DNA of 64,000 nt from NCBI RefSeq assembly GCF_963675165.1, contig NC_087385.1:206501-270500 (forward strand), read 5' to 3'. Of the stretch, positions 48,085-60,911 are shown piece after piece. The first letter of the stretch is position 1. Each line of letters opens with the position of its first letter. The notes beneath the pieces are model-generated. The model had not been told where the DNA came from. It made no database searches and saw nothing but the letters and a program-made list of their open reading frames with translations. The position numbers and the translations under genes are program-made. This stretch comes from Halichondria panicea. Lineage: Eukaryota > Porifera > Demospongiae > Suberitida > Halichondriidae.

Positions 48085-48695
48085 TCTCAGTCTCTTGTTG
48101 CGACATCATAAACGTCATCAACCGCATATTTTTAATGGGCAATCTTAGCTCCACCCACACAATTTGTGAGTCATGATAAGCTAATGAAGAAACCTTTGAT
48201 CTCTGCAAAGTGATAAACAGTTCATGAATTTTGTGCCTCAAGAGTTGTCTACCCAAATAGGGCTGTCTGGTCAAGCTAGCTCTGAGACTATCTGCCTGTT
48301 TAGGTAACAATAATAAACTATTAACAGTTATAACAAGTGTACAACCAGCTAGCTACGTGTGTTCACCTACTGTGCAGAATTGTGTGTTGTGCATGAGAGC
48401 CTTGTATCTAGATACTATAGCCTCAACTATACAGTTACTATAGAGCTGCACACACGACATGAATCAAGAGTCTATTGCTATTAAGTACAGATAACTAGGT
48501 CTCCCAAAGATGATGAATTGGTGAGACTGTGTGTTGTGGTTAAATTCCAAGGCAAGTGTTAGTCCTAGATTGTACACAGCTAGTCTTGATAGCTCCACTG
48601 CACAATATAGCCGTACTGTTGTGTGTCCTATATAAACTGCATTAACGTATATACCGTTGTCTCTATTACAGGCCTAGTGGCTGACGTATACAGAT

Positions 48696-51600
48696 ATGAA
48701 GCTATCAGAGATATTGCAAGCGTTTCATGGCCTCGAGGCGTGTGATCGTGTGGACCTCATCTGTCGAATGCTACGTCACTGTCTGGCATTTGAATCTCGA
48801 TTCCTCGGTACCGTATTATTAGACGCCTCTAAAGAGCATTACAAATCGCAAGTGAATAAAATTGAGATACATGCCAACAGAGTGAGCTACTACAAGCCCT
48901 TCCAAGAGTCAGGCCTCTCTCACCAAGTATGTCTCAAACTGTGCAGTTCTCTGTCTGTTGTGCATTCGGATAATCGACCTGTGGCTGAGGTCGTATTCCA
49001 ACTACTCAACGATAAGAAAGTGCTGACGTTTTTTGAGGATTGCAATGAGCTCAAAGTAAGAATGGACACTGTCAGTGTTTCAGTATAATCTCTAACTCCA
49101 TTTGCATGAGGTGTTCATATTCATTATTAGCTAGTGTGGTGGGTATTGCTTCTATAGTGGTTGTTATGTATTACCTAGGATCACTCATGCCACCTACTCA
49201 TTTGCTAAAAGCTCTTACTGTATAGCAAGTAGTGGCAGATGTTTCTGGCCAAGCCACAATATTTGCTGTTTTAGTGGGTTTCAGAATAGCCATGCAGAGT
49301 GGTGACCTGGATTAGGGTGTGTTGATGTGCCTGCAAGGATCTGCGGGTATTTCAATGTTGTACCAACAATCACATACTCACTAACTGTATGCCTGAGCAC
49401 GTCATGACCAGCTAAAGCAATACACAGCTATACAAGTGTGTGTCCAGGTGCATGTACACTGCTCCTAATGGATGGCACATTGTCTGCACTCCAGTTATCA
49501 ACTTGACTCAGTTGACTAGACTAATAGTTAACAGTATTCTCAGTCCAATGCTTATAATACTATATCTATTTGCCCTGTGTCTAGGTGCTGAAGGATTTCC
49601 GACTCCTCTACGTGATGGCTGTGAATCACCCTGCTCTCTCATTCAACCAGCGTCAGCTACTCATGTACACATACCTGCAACGAATGGACCTGCTCTTTAT
49701 AGAGAAGTCAAAGTACTCCTTCTCTGGAAGCTTCTCAGGATCTGTGGAGGTAGGGAATAATATGGTTGTGAGTATATGAGTCCATCTCTCTCTAGAGTGT
49801 TCCCGTGTCCATCTTGATTCCTCTATAAAGCCTCACTGTAGCCACTCATTAGTGCTAGTGTGTCTGTGAGTATTGTAGAGAGCTTTATCACATGTGTACA
49901 TGTATGTAGCATCAAGAGTCCATTAAGAACTCTTCCACTGGAGAATATATAGTGAGCGGTGATTGTCTCAGTTTTGATTTCTGTCATTCCCAGAATATGT
50001 ACACACGTCCTTAGATCCATTGTGCACCTGATTGTTTTCTATTGACTATACTTTATCACTGCAATGCCATCTAGACATTGTGAAAATTCTCTCTAAGAAA
50101 TTAAAGCGTTTTTTAACGGATTATGAAATGAAAAGCAAGTGTCTGTTGTGATACGTATAGTGGCAGTTTGTGCCCAATTCCACTGTTTCAGTAGAAAGTT
50201 GATTTTATGTACTATTCTTTCAGATGACACTCAGCCAGTCAGCATACCTGTGTTGTCTTGCGTTACCCCACACCTCTCATTATTATAGTAGCATGAGGAC
50301 CAACCTTGTTAAGTATATTGTGGCTAGGGGGGCAGGCAAATGCATTGGACCCTGTAAACGATACTGATAACTATATGAAATGGCACTGTCTCTTACTATC
50401 TGCAAGGAACAATTAACGCTTGAAGCTAGTAAACATTATTGCATTTTTGATTGTGAGGCCTGATCAGTGGTTGTGCTCACCTCCTCTGATTGTGTGTAGT
50501 CTGCTAGCAATGGATAATGGTGGGTGTGATTGAATTAGCTACATGAGAACAGTGTCAGTATGTGTCTCTGTAGACTCACTTCATGAATAATTGGTTTCAA
50601 AACTAGATATCCTGAATTCCTATAAGTATATATCCACTTTGTTGCCTTGATTACTAGTAGTAGTATACAAACAGTAATAGCATATAAACGTTTACTGTAT
50701 ACCATTCTTGAGATGGTCTTTCATTGCTAGGAGTTGCTTGTTAGGGTCTTAGTTACCTTGTCAAAGCTGCTCCACTCATACCCACATAGCATGGCTCTAA
50801 CAAGCACTGCATGCGTGGCTCTGTGTTCTGTGTCACTAATTATGTCTCTTTAGATGGTTGGCATTTGTCCAATGACCTAGCCTGATTGTGCGACCTTGTG
50901 GCTCTCCTCTTGTCTCTTGAGAGGCTGACAAAACTTTATTGCCCAATCCATAGCGTCTACATTCCTCACATAGTTGGAGAATCATCCTGAGGTTGCACAC
51001 AATATCTAATTTGTATTATCCACACTTACTCAATACCTAATTACATTAATTGAATCATCCCACACTAGCTCCTGGTTGGGCAAGCAAAAGCTCAACAACA
51101 ACTAGAGCCTTAGTATACATACAGCATATGATTTATACATGTGACTATACGTATTACTGGTAGTAGCTAGTGCATAGCACAGTGTTTACATCCGTTGCTG
51201 CATGGTCACTCTTTTAATCAAATCCCCTCAATTAGTTGCTTCCCCTGACTAGCTGTTTTGAGGCCTGTCAAGAGTCCCACAGAATCCTTACTCTACCACC
51301 AGCAGTGAATCCCCTTCTTGTATGAAAGTATCATAACTTAATAATAATCTAGCCTGTGTAGTACCAGTACCACGTGATTATTTATTGGTATGGGCGCGTG
51401 TTAGTTGGGGGGTGTCCTCCATGTTAGTTTATACCATTCTCAATGTTATTACAAGTCCCAGTCGAGTGTACTGATCCTCTCACCTTCACATTCAGATATA
51501 TATAGGTGTGATATACAAGTGATGAGGAGGAGGGGGGTCAGTATTAATCATCATATCAAACACAAAGTGGTGGTTTTGTAAATGATTATTCAATCTCTCC

Positions 51601-53048
51601 CTAAAACTAGAAAGGTCCCACGGGATAATGATTTTAATTCTATCAAAAAATCGCCTGCCCCTTTCTAACCAGGTACAACAATATTCATAGCTCTAGCTCT
51701 AATAATAGTAGCATGGCCTGCAGAGATTTCCTACCTCTGGACCATTGTTCAGTGGAATTTGTTTGGAATGCTGTGCCACTAGTTAGTACAATGTGTGATA
51801 TTGGTGTGGTGCTGGTGGGGTCATCTAGGGCCTTGTATAGTCTGAGGGTGGTGAGGGCTGGGTCAGACTGTCCAAGTTTGTTCTTTTGTGGTGGGTTGTA
51901 TTTGGGGAAGGAATCTCTTGCCAGCTATAGCTTCCAGACCTTGTGTCGGTCCCTCACTTTCTGTTTGTCTTTCAGTGACCTTTCCTCTAACAACATTCAC
52001 TGGTAAAAAATTACCTCTCTACAGAAATCTTTGACTGGTGATCCAGAAAGCTCGAGATATCCACCGGAGATGCAGTTCAGCTCTCCTGCTCCTGATGGTG
52101 AGCTCTTACATATAATGCACCCATTGTTACTGTATAACCTGTGTACTTAATATAATGCACCCATTGTTACTGTATAACCTGTGTACTTAATTATGAGAGA
52201 CCATTGTACAATACATACAACCATGTAGACACTATGCTGATTGTTGTGGGCTATAGATCATCAGCTTGAAATGTAGCATGCATTGTAAGTACACTATATG
52301 CCAGCTAGCACTTTAAACCATTAATAATAATTATCAGTTGTTAGCTTAAACTGTACTATGTACTCGTGTGAATGTCTTCACCCACTCCTGTTTCACTCTG
52401 ACCCCTGCAGCCTACATCACTCGGTGTGACGTGCACAGTGTGTATCGAAGGTCAGGGGACAAACGCTACGTGTACATGGTCCAGGTGGAGTGGTCGGATG
52501 GAGCTACCTACACTGTGAGGAGGACCTATGGAGTTCTTCTCATTCCAGACAAAAGTGAGCTAGACCAGCTTTGTGTGTACTAGTAGGTCAGTTACTCTCA
52601 GTCTGTATAGTGTACTCCCAGCCTCATCATATCCTCCAGTCTGTCTCTCTGTGTTCTGTATAGTGGTGGTATAGTGATTAGCTTCACCACTGCCTTTGTT
52701 TCTGTTCCTATTTGTGAAAGTTTACTATATCATTCCTTCCTGCTACAAATTCGGCATCCCTTAGCTATGAGGTTGCTTTTAGCCCAGTAGATAGTCACCT
52801 AATTAAATTAATGTCTCAGTATACATCTTCTAGCTGAGATTGCAACCATTCCCTCGTACTGTACCTGTATACCAGACTAACCTCCCCCCCCCCCTTTAGT
52901 TACTGGACTTGTTCCCTGAGGAGGGTGGTCAGAAGGGCAAGAAGCATCCTCGCATGATCCCCTATCTCCCTGGCAAGAACTATCAGCGCTTCCTCAAGGG
53001 CAGAGAAACAGCCGAGAAGAGGCTACCAGAGCTGCACAGATACTCAAA
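48696..53048 (+). CDS. ZCCHC14/ZCCHC2-like protein with PX-like part, copy Z2
   Basis: Exons 48696-49055, 49585-49749, 52025-52097, 52411-52554, 52900-53048; the 3' end is not found. The N-terminus (EACDRVDLICRMLRHCLAFE, SRFLGTVLLD) and second exon (DFRLLYVMAVNHPALSFNQR) resemble the N-terminal domain of vertebrate ZCCHC14. Exons 4-5 look like a PX domain: MVQVEWSDGATYTVRRTY, then LLDLFPEEGG and MIPYLPGKNYQR. In exon 4, TATGGAGTTC has one G too many: TATGAGTTC would give YEFFSFQTK and restore both the PX motif and the phase into exon 5. So Z2 is either frameshifted or carries a sequence error. The last exon ends in phase 2 and does not fit the Atg8-like exon downstream. Confidence 0.65.
49750..52024. 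other. long Z2 intron, no gene seen
   Basis: No exon with recognisable homology. A 97-codon ORF at 51713-52006 has no family resemblance. The first 150 bases match the Z1 copy up to about 32187, then the sequence is unique in the window. Confidence 0.5.
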
Positions 53049-53159
53049 GTGAGTGGCTCTTAATCACAGGCTAGGGGCATACCCACATTGATGGGTGTAC
53101 TGGCAATACAACTAAGGATTATACATGGTTGGTTATATGGTTGTTGCCTCTAATATTTA

Positions 53160-53540
53160 TGCCTCGAGGCGTAGCCGCACGAGGGATACGGTAAAGCTGA
53201 CCGTGTGTGTGTGTGTGTGTCTGTGTGTCTGTGTGTCTGTTCCAGCTGTAACTGCTCAACGGTTGCAATGCGACGAAAACTAACAGCTTCTATAGGCTTC
53301 TAGCCACGTTCTCTTGGATTTTGATTCGTGGATTAGCAAACTAAAGCTTTGTTCTCGAGTTATGGCTAGTTTGACTCACATTGAAGGCTGTTGCAGTCTC
53401 TTCAGAATCTTTCATAGCATCATCTGTTCGCACAAACTTTCTATTCAACACATGAGTTAGCCTTGCACTAAAGCGCTAGCTTTTTGTTAGCTACAAGAGT
53501 CAGAAAAGATCTGTTAAAACAGCTAGCTAGCTATAGTAGC
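53160..53540 (+). repeat. dispersed repeat copy
   Basis: GCCTCGAGGCGTAGCCGCAC, GAGGGATACGGTA, TTCTATAGGCTTCTAGCC, GCTTTGTTCTCGAGTTATGG, CTCACATTGAAGGC and TTAGCCTTGCACTAAAGCGC match the copies at 39783-40140 and 3785-4015 in the same order. Confidence 0.65.
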
Positions 53541-53848
53541 CATTGTGCATGGACTTGATCTTTGGACACACCCTTCTTTAATTATTCCTGTGGATGCAAT
53601 GCGCATGCGCGCTCATCCCCACATGTTAGAGAATCCAGTGGCAGAATCAACTTTCTTGAGGTCCTGGTACGTATACCGGTAAGCCACAAAACAATGATAC
53701 CATATAGACTAGATAATAATAGATTCATGTACACAAGTCTGGTAACAATAGATACATGTACACAAGTCTTTTCTTCTCAGTATTAATATAGATAGATACA
53801 CACTTTTTGCTTGTTTATATACTATACTGTCTGTGCTTAAATTCTCAG

Positions 53849-54030
53849 TGCCTTTGACAAAGGTTTGCTCCCACTGTTTGGCTACAGGCCATTTAAATAA
53901 CATGCAGTTGCTTCGGTATCGTTGATTTAATTCTGTGATTGAATTGTACTTATCTCACAGGCTATATAATACTGACTATTATGCCTTTGACAAAGGTTTG
54001 CTCCCACTGTTTGGCTACAGGCCATTTAAA
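53849..54030 (+). repeat. direct repeats of about 49 bases
   Basis: TGCCTTTGACAAAGGTTTGC...CAGGCCATTTAAA occurs twice, starting near 53849 and 53982, with unrelated sequence between. No gene is seen in 53049-55690 apart from repeats. Confidence 0.8.
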
Positions 54031-54604
54031 CCCCACATCCTAACAGAATCAATCTTCTTCTTTCTTGCTTCCTTCAGGTCCTGGTAAGCACTATACGTAT
54101 TACATATACAATAGTCTAAGATAACATGTATATAAGTCTGACAGTTATAGATATTATGCAACTTTTTTATCAGCAGATTTTATTCAATTTGTTGTTGCAA
54201 AATGATTATAAACTTTTTTGAATTATGCAAACAAACTTTTCCCTCTTCTATAACACTCTATTACTTTTGAGCGAAAGTAAATCATGGCGAGAGGCATTTG
54301 CAAGCGCCAGCTTGAGCACTAGTGTAGCTAGTTACAGCAAGTAGTAGCATTAAATTTGCTGTAGCTGGTTGCTTTCTACAATCTACTTGTTTGCAATTAA
54401 ATTATCTATGTCCCCATTCTGTAGGTATGTCATTGTGCATGTGTGTAATGTACAAAGTGTGCAGACTGTATCTCATTGGTTAGTGTTGCTAGGACACACA
54501 CTGGGAATTAATATGTTTACTCACTTAATTAGGAGGTTAGTCTTTGTAGTGTAACTGCTACATGTAGCAGAGCATGTTTAGCCTCTTACTGCATCTCTAG
54601 GTCT

Positions 54605-54740
54605 TTATAGCCTCGTTCCCAGGCCTTACTTTTTCTTGCTGTTGTCACTGTTCATCCATAAATCATAGAAAGACATAGTGAGGCAGCAAAGAAAGAAATG
54701 GGCGTACAGTTAAGAAAAAGTAAGGCTTGGTTTGGGAAAT
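54605..54740. mobile_element. short inverted-repeat element, CCTCG end type
   Basis: CGTTCCCAGGCCTTACTTTT is mirrored by AAGTAAGGCTTGGTTTGGGA, enclosing about 75 bases without an ORF. Confidence 0.65.
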
Positions 54741-55263
54741 CGCGTGATCCACAAGGATTTTTATGAACGTGGGCGATATGTAGCCCACAATCGTGACGTA
54801 AGGTATTCTCCCACGCATTCAGAGTTTTAAGACTTACTTATTAAGACTGTACTGAGACGTAGACAACCACCAAGCTGTGCTGCAAGTCAGATCAGAGAAC
54901 CAGCGTGGCCAGCTCTGGTGGCAGTAGCTACCTGCTATATGATAATGATGACTAAGCTATTCTTGATCTAACCTGTATAGACTATAGCATGTAGAAAGAC
55001 ACAAGAAAAGGTGATAGTAGTCTGATAGAATAGGATAGAATCTGAACACACAATCTAGACTAGTAGATCATCTAGCTAAGCCTAAGGTATAGCTAGCTCT
55101 AGTGCTTGCAAACTTCCAGTTCCAAGTCCATGTCCAGCTTGCTGCAGGCAAAGTTTTATTAGTCATAGATCTCTGCGTGGGCAGTCCAACATCTCTAGCT
55201 CAGCATGCCCACGCTCATTTTCACCCTTCTACCACCCTTCTACCCTCACGTGACTTCCCGATA

Positions 55264-55433
55264 CAGGCTCTCCTTTTTCCTAACTTTACGTCTATTTCTT
55301 TCTTTATTCCTCCAATTAATACCGTATTTTATCTCATTGAACGATTAATACAGTATTTTATCTTATTGAACGATTAATACAGTATTTTATCTTATTGAAC
55401 GATTGTGATAAAGAACAGAAAAAGGAGAGCCTG
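55264..55433. mobile_element. MITE-like element with CAGGCTCTCC ends
   Basis: CAGGCTCTCCTTTTTC at the left is the exact reverse complement of GAAAAAGGAGAGCCTG at the right. Inside are three tandem copies of a 32-base unit (TTAATACAGTATTTTATCTT). Confidence 0.7.
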
Positions 55434-55690
55434 TGTAGAGGCTAGGTCTTTATTCAATTAGGGTGGCTTGCACAGCTTCAGTAGACTGTTAGAATGTGTA
55501 CCTATTAATAATTTGTGGCCAGTTGAAATGACATTACCAGCTTATTTGGGCAATGATGGTGGCAGTCTATAGCAGTAAACATTTGGGGTAATCTAGTTAG
55601 CCCTATTAGAGAAACAGGGGCTACTAATTAATGTTTTGTATTGTGAGATAGTGTGTCTTGTGTTGTTGTTTGTTGCCTCCCTCCCTCCAG

Positions 55691-56883
55691 TGGCCCAGTT
55701 CATGCACGTGCTGAGACAGAGGATCCAGCTGGGGGCCACTGAGTCCATCTACCTCATGGTCAATGGCCTCACTCCCACCACCAGGTACACACATGCCAGG
55801 GGAATGCTATCTAGTGATCACACTAGTTGTGTACTGCATTGAAGCTGGTGTATACAATGTAGTTATTGGACACTTTATTAAAGGTTGTGTAATGAAGGCC
55901 TATATACATGTAGCCATTCTTGCAGCTTTGTTTACTAGGCTAGTAATGCTTGAGACTATATTGAACCCTGTCAACATGTAAGAGGTCGTGTACAGCATCA
56001 TTGTAGGCACTGTCTCAAGTACCTATGGTAGAATATACACTGCACTCCGTTCACTGTGGTACTGCATGTATACACACAACTTAGCCATTATTAAATGTCC
56101 CCTAATGACTGTGTACTTTGACCCCCTGCATATGTCCACACTAATGACTGTGTACTTTGACCCCCTACATGTGTCCACAATAATGACTGTGTACTTTGAC
56201 CCCCTACATGTGTCCACAATAATGACTGTGTACTTTGACCCCCTACATGTGTCCACAATAATGACTGTGTACTTTGACCCCCTACATGTGTCCACAATAA
56301 TGACTGTGTACTTTGACCCCCTACATGTGTCCACAATAATGACTGTGTACTTTGACCCCCTACATGTGTCCACACTAATGACTGTGTACTTTAACCCCCT
56401 ACATGTGTCCACACTAATGACTGTGTACTTTAACCCCCTACATGTGTCCACAATAATGACTGTGTACTTTGACCCCCTGCATGTGTCCACAATAATGACT
56501 GTGTACTTTGACCCCCTGCATGTGTCCACACTAATGACTGTGTAATTTGACCCCCTGCATGTGTCCACACTAATGACTGTGTACTTTGACCCCCTGCATG
56601 TGTCCAACACTAATGACTGTGTACTTTGACCCCCTGCATGTGTCCAACACTAATGACTGTGTACTTTGACCCAGTGCATGTGTCCACACTAATGACTGTG
56701 TACTTTGACCCAGTGCATGTGTCCACACTAATGACTGTGTACTTTGACCCCCTGCATGTGTCCACACTAATGACTGTCCTCCTCCCTCCCTCCAGCTCGA
56801 GCATGTCTGTGATCTACCAGGAGCACAAGGATGAGGACGGGTTCGCGTACATGGCCTACAGTGGAGAGAACAGTATGGGCTGA
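55691..56883 (+). CDS. Atg8/LC3-like protein, C-terminal two exons (L2)
   Basis: Ubiquitin-like autophagy protein of the Atg8 family. Exons 55691-55784 and 56796-56883 join in frame: [26 protein letters not shown], then [27 protein letters not shown] and stop. This matches the C-terminal half of LC3/GABARAP, including the KDEDGF..YMAYS motif. The reading ends directly after the Gly that is lipidated in this family, so no ATG4 cleavage would be needed. The N-terminal half (the KYP..IPVIVE part) was not found in the plus strand upstream, so this may be a stranded gene tail. The intron contains a 39-base minisatellite. Confidence 0.7.
56104..56778 (+). repeat. 39-base minisatellite, about 17 copies
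   Basis: Unit TAATGACTGTGTACTTTGAC + CCCCTACATGTGTCCACAA, tandem with few variants. 39 is a multiple of three, so the array is open over long stretches on both strands ([10 protein letters not shown] on plus). It lies within an intron between the two Atg8-like exons, so coding is unlikely. Confidence 0.95.
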
Positions 56884-56944
56884 ACTCAAGAGACACTATG
56901 AACACTGTATAGCAATGTACTCTACCCCCCCCCCCCCCCCCCAC

Positions 56945-57009
56945 TAGCCTCGTTCCCAAGAGTCGACCTAGCGTTCAATTGGAGACGGATCGGCCTGGGA
57001 TCGAGGCTA
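56945..57009. mobile_element. 65-base fold-back insertion in a poly-C tract
   Basis: TAGCCTCGTTCCCAAG and CCTGGGATCGAGGCTA form inverted ends. Poly-C flanks it on both sides, whereas the paralogous introns (34552, 42518) have one continuous poly-C/(CA)n, giving an empty-site comparison. Confidence 0.7.
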
Positions 57010-57015
57010 CCCCCC

Positions 57016-57046
<31 letters not shown>

Positions 57047-57053
57047 CACACAG

Positions 57054-57245
57054 GAGTTGAAGTGTTTCCTGCCCACAGGACCTGACCCACCAGCACTGGA
57101 CCCAGAGGCAGAGGAAGTGGATATGATAGAGAGTGAGGGGACGAGGGTAGTGGGCGGGGCACAAGGGGGTGGAGCCATATACGATGAAGATGAGGAGGAT
57201 GAAGGAGTGGGCGGGGCACAGAGGGTGGGCTGCTCTCAACAGTGA
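57054..57245 (+). pseudogene. DNAJA C-terminal exon, intact frame but solitary
   Basis: Reads [30 protein letters not shown], an acidic YDEDEEDEG and CSQQ end with no shift. Immediately upstream are Atg8-like exons and poly-C/(CA)n instead of the DnaJ exons, so it has lost its own gene. Kept as a gene fragment. Confidence 0.75.
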
Positions 57246-57532
57246 CACTCTTAGGAACTCTATATTCACCGCTTTGATTGTATTTATGGACTGGTTTTGT
57301 GGTTACTGCTATTGTTCTAATTATGTGAATAACGTTTGCCCATACCACTCATATATAATTATTGTGAACGGTAATATTGATTAGCATGAGACTGAGATAA
57401 AGTCAATAGTAATCATCATAATAGGAGAGTGCAAACACACACTACAAAAGCCAAAGCTAAAAATAAAAATCATAAAGTAATTAAAATCAATATTCGATAC
57501 AAAGACGGTACTAGTGTTCACATTGTTCATAG

Positions 57533-59856
57533 TTAAAAGGGTGCTATTTTGTTCAGTTCCACCATCACCTGTGCCATGCTGGGTCGATGGCTGGGCTCTC
57601 TCTTAGTGCAGTGGAGTATCAGCTCGTACACTGCAGGACGCTGCCTCTGTACTTGGAGAATCATGTCTCGATAATGTTCAGCACTTGGGAATCGACTAGC
57701 GGTAACCTCACAGAGGACAATACCGTAGCTGTACACATCGATCTTGACAGACTGTCTCAGAGGTGGAGTGAGAGGATCAAAGGCTTGAGGGATGACTTCA
57801 GGAGGGGAGTAGATTATGGCCCCCTCTCCCATCGTATGAGCATGCTGCAGGAAGTTGGCTGAGCCCAGGTCAGAGACCTTCCCCTTCAACTGGTGGTTGG
57901 GCATTCGCTGGAGGAGGACGTTGGGAGCACTCACATCACGGTGGATGATGGGATTGTAGCGCTGGTGCAGGTAGTTCAGAGCTAGGGCAATGTCCATGAA
58001 TATCGAGAGGCGGTTTCCTGGGTCCAGTTGATTTTCTTCGTACGCTTGTCGGAGATTCATGTCCAGAAGCTCGGTGATGATGAGAGGAGGGGACTGGTCA
58101 AACACTGCCCCAATGAACTGCACCAGGTTGGGGTGTCGTACTTCAGCCAAGAGCCTCATTTCTATTGCGATTACGTTCCGAATACAAGGCATACCGCTTT
58201 GTTACACATGTACTAGTAGCTGCTCACCAAATCTCAGTATGGTGGTCTCAGCAATGGCATGATCTCCCAGCCTCTCCCGCAGGCCTCCAAACACGAGGAC
58301 CTCAGTGAGTCCTGGTCCAAGACTGGTGGCAGTGATGGAGTGGTAGTGACGTGGTGTCATTGACTCAGGAGGTGTCACCTGGAGGCACAAAAAATAATGC
58401 TCTAATAAATAAATGTTGAGTGTACAGTAGTACTGTGTATTCTGAACAGATCATCAGATAATCCATGTACTGTATGAAATAAATATAACATTACAACACG
58501 AGAAATCTCAAGGCTATGTGTTTTATATTACAGTGACCCTTTACCAAATTATGCCTCGAGGCTACGCGACCGTGTACGGAAGGGACTGTATGACTTTTAT
58601 TACACGCTTGTAACCTTGACAACGTGATACAATACAGTAAAGGTGTGTGTACATAGCACAAGTATTTAACATCCTCCTAGACTTCAAAGTTATTTACTCT
58701 TGTAAATGAACGTCTCGTATCTCTTTATTACGTCCATTTATTACACGTACACTAACAGTTCATAATAAGACAAGACTCACCTCTGTCCACTGGACAGTGT
58801 CTACATCCAATATCCACATGTCCCCCAGTGGCTTGTTGCCATTATCCAGTCCTCCGTACACCAGTAGTTGAGGGTGGTCCTGGCCATAGTTGAGACAACA
58901 GGCAGCATGGCCTGACCTCTCCACTGGCCATGGCTCTCCCTGTACTGGCTTCACCTTAGTGACCTCCTACACACAGTGAACACACAGTATTGTGCATTTC
59001 AATGTGGCAGTACTAATTCCAACTCACCATGGTGCTGAAATTAAACAAGTAGACGTCATTGACTCTACTACGGCCAGATTGCCACCCTCCAAAGAGGACT
59101 GCCCTGTGCTGGTCTACCATGGTGAAGGTGAAATTACTACAGGGAGGTCTCTCTCCTCTGAGCTCAGGGGACGACCAGACACCTGGAAGTGGGGGTGGGG
59201 CAATTAGAGAATGGTACAATGTTACATCATCCTTATAACATTGATTGATATGAAAGTGAACATGGTTTCCTATGTGAGTGAGGGTGGGACTCCGCCCACC
59301 AGTAGCTAGATACCCTATAAGTGTATGCAACGAAAACATACAGCGAATGTGCACATTGATAAAAGTTACCATTTTGTGTGTCAAGGAAATGAAACTTGTT
59401 TGTCCATCCCCTTCCATCAGAGTATCCAATCTTGGTGAATGTTGATCCTGGTTGGGTGGTGCCCTCAATACCGAATCCTCCAAAGCAGCACAGAGTTCTC
59501 TCATTCACACGGACAAGTCCACAACCAGTCTTTTTCATAGGCTGACTACCAGAGGTTTGAACTTTGGTCCACTGGAGAGTGTCCAGATCAAGCTTGCTCA
59601 TGTCATTGAAGTAAGAAGACTCATCACTACCACCAAAGGTGTACAGGCAACGACCTACACAAACAGAGCAACCAACTGCCTCTCCAGGGGGTAGAGGTCC
59701 AGTGGTGGGCAAGAGGCTCCACAGCTCAGTGCTTGGATCATACACAGCAATGATGTTAGACCCTCGTCCTGGACCATACCCCCTCCACATGTAATGGCGT
59801 CCGTCAACTGCAGAGAATTGGCCATAACGAGGTGATGGTTCAACTGAAGCATCCAT
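57533..59856 (-). CDS. Kelch-kinase, copy K4, coiled coil and N-lobe deleted
   Basis: Exons 59856-59370, 59182-59028, 58966-58781, 58378-58228 carry the full Kelch part in frame (CLYTFGGSDESSYFNDMSKL, VLFGGWQSGRSRVNDVYLFN, LLVYGG, EVLVFGG). About 0.6 kb is then missing relative to K1. A 66-base stretch with GTGAGC at one end and GCAATAG at the other (58227-58162) could be a tiny intron; splicing it joins TTTG to AAATGAGG and restores the frame as RFEMRLLAEVRHPN. The result keeps HRDVSAPNV and DLG but has no glycine loop, no catalytic Lys and no coiled coil, so it would be a pseudokinase at best. Starts MDASVEPSPRYGQF like K2. Confidence 0.7.
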
Positions 59857-60911
59857 TACCTGCACAGGAGTGATCATGAGACAGTGTTTATGCCATCACA
59901 CACACACACACAATCATTGGTTGAGCCTGGACTGAGATTATGCATGCTAGCTATATAGGACCTAACCAGATCAACAACCATCACATGACTGACATGAACT
60001 CTGTATATCTATAGCAGCAATGAGACACAACATTTCAACTTACAAGTCATGGACAGTAGAACACTCCCTCAGAGATATCAGAGAGCTGCTATTGTTGTTG
60101 GAGTTCTGTTGATCTTGCATACCAGCCACGCCCCCACTATTGCAAAGGTTATGAGGAGCCCACTCCCAAAATGGCTGGAGGAGGTGCAGAGATCTGAAGG
60201 TTGTCTAGCGCTGCAGGAGTAGGTGAGTGTAACTAGGAATACTAGGAATATTGCACATACAGCTTATACCCATAGGCCTGTCAATGGGCAATATTATAGG
60301 TCTAAGTCTAGTCTAGTTGCAGAGCATGTCGTACAATGTGTAAAGATTGCTCATGACAGTGTGTGTATTTATCATTGTGTAGAGGAGATGTGTTTGTTGA
60401 GTGGGAGCATCCTCCGTCACCACCCCTCTCCAGTATCCATGGAGATGACACTATCCTCTTTGAGCTCCTGAGAACTAAACAACATTCAACAGTTGACGAC
60501 AATCGACGATGCAATTACGTTAGAATCCAGCCATGCATGACATGTGCACAGACTGTGGGGGGTCTGGTATCAAGGTGACCCACCGCCCACTCGGCCCCGG
60601 CATGATGCAGCAGATACACAGCGTGTGCACAGACTGTGGGGGGTCTGGTGATTACATAAGAGACAAGTGCAAGAAATGCAAAGGAAAGCGTCTCGTGGAA
60701 ATCAACCACAAACAAGAGGTATGAGAATAATTAGAGCACTGCTGTTAGTGAGTCTATGCCAGCCACAATCACTTAGAGACTCTTTCCACTGGAATAATTA
60801 TTATGGGTTATAGTCAATTAAATTTGGTCCAAGGGGTAAATCTGAACTTTTTGAACGGCCATAATTATTTAGTTTTGGTGACCCAATTTCAGTAACTTTT
60901 TGGTGTCCTAG

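Noticed and set aside
51713..52006. 97-codon ORF in the Z2 intron
   Set aside because: Starts with ATG but has no recognisable domain and no splice context linking it to Z2; length is within chance for this composition.
55988..56610. Repetitive proteins of 185-195 residues on both strands
   Set aside because: Minisatellite with a period of 39, located in an intron.
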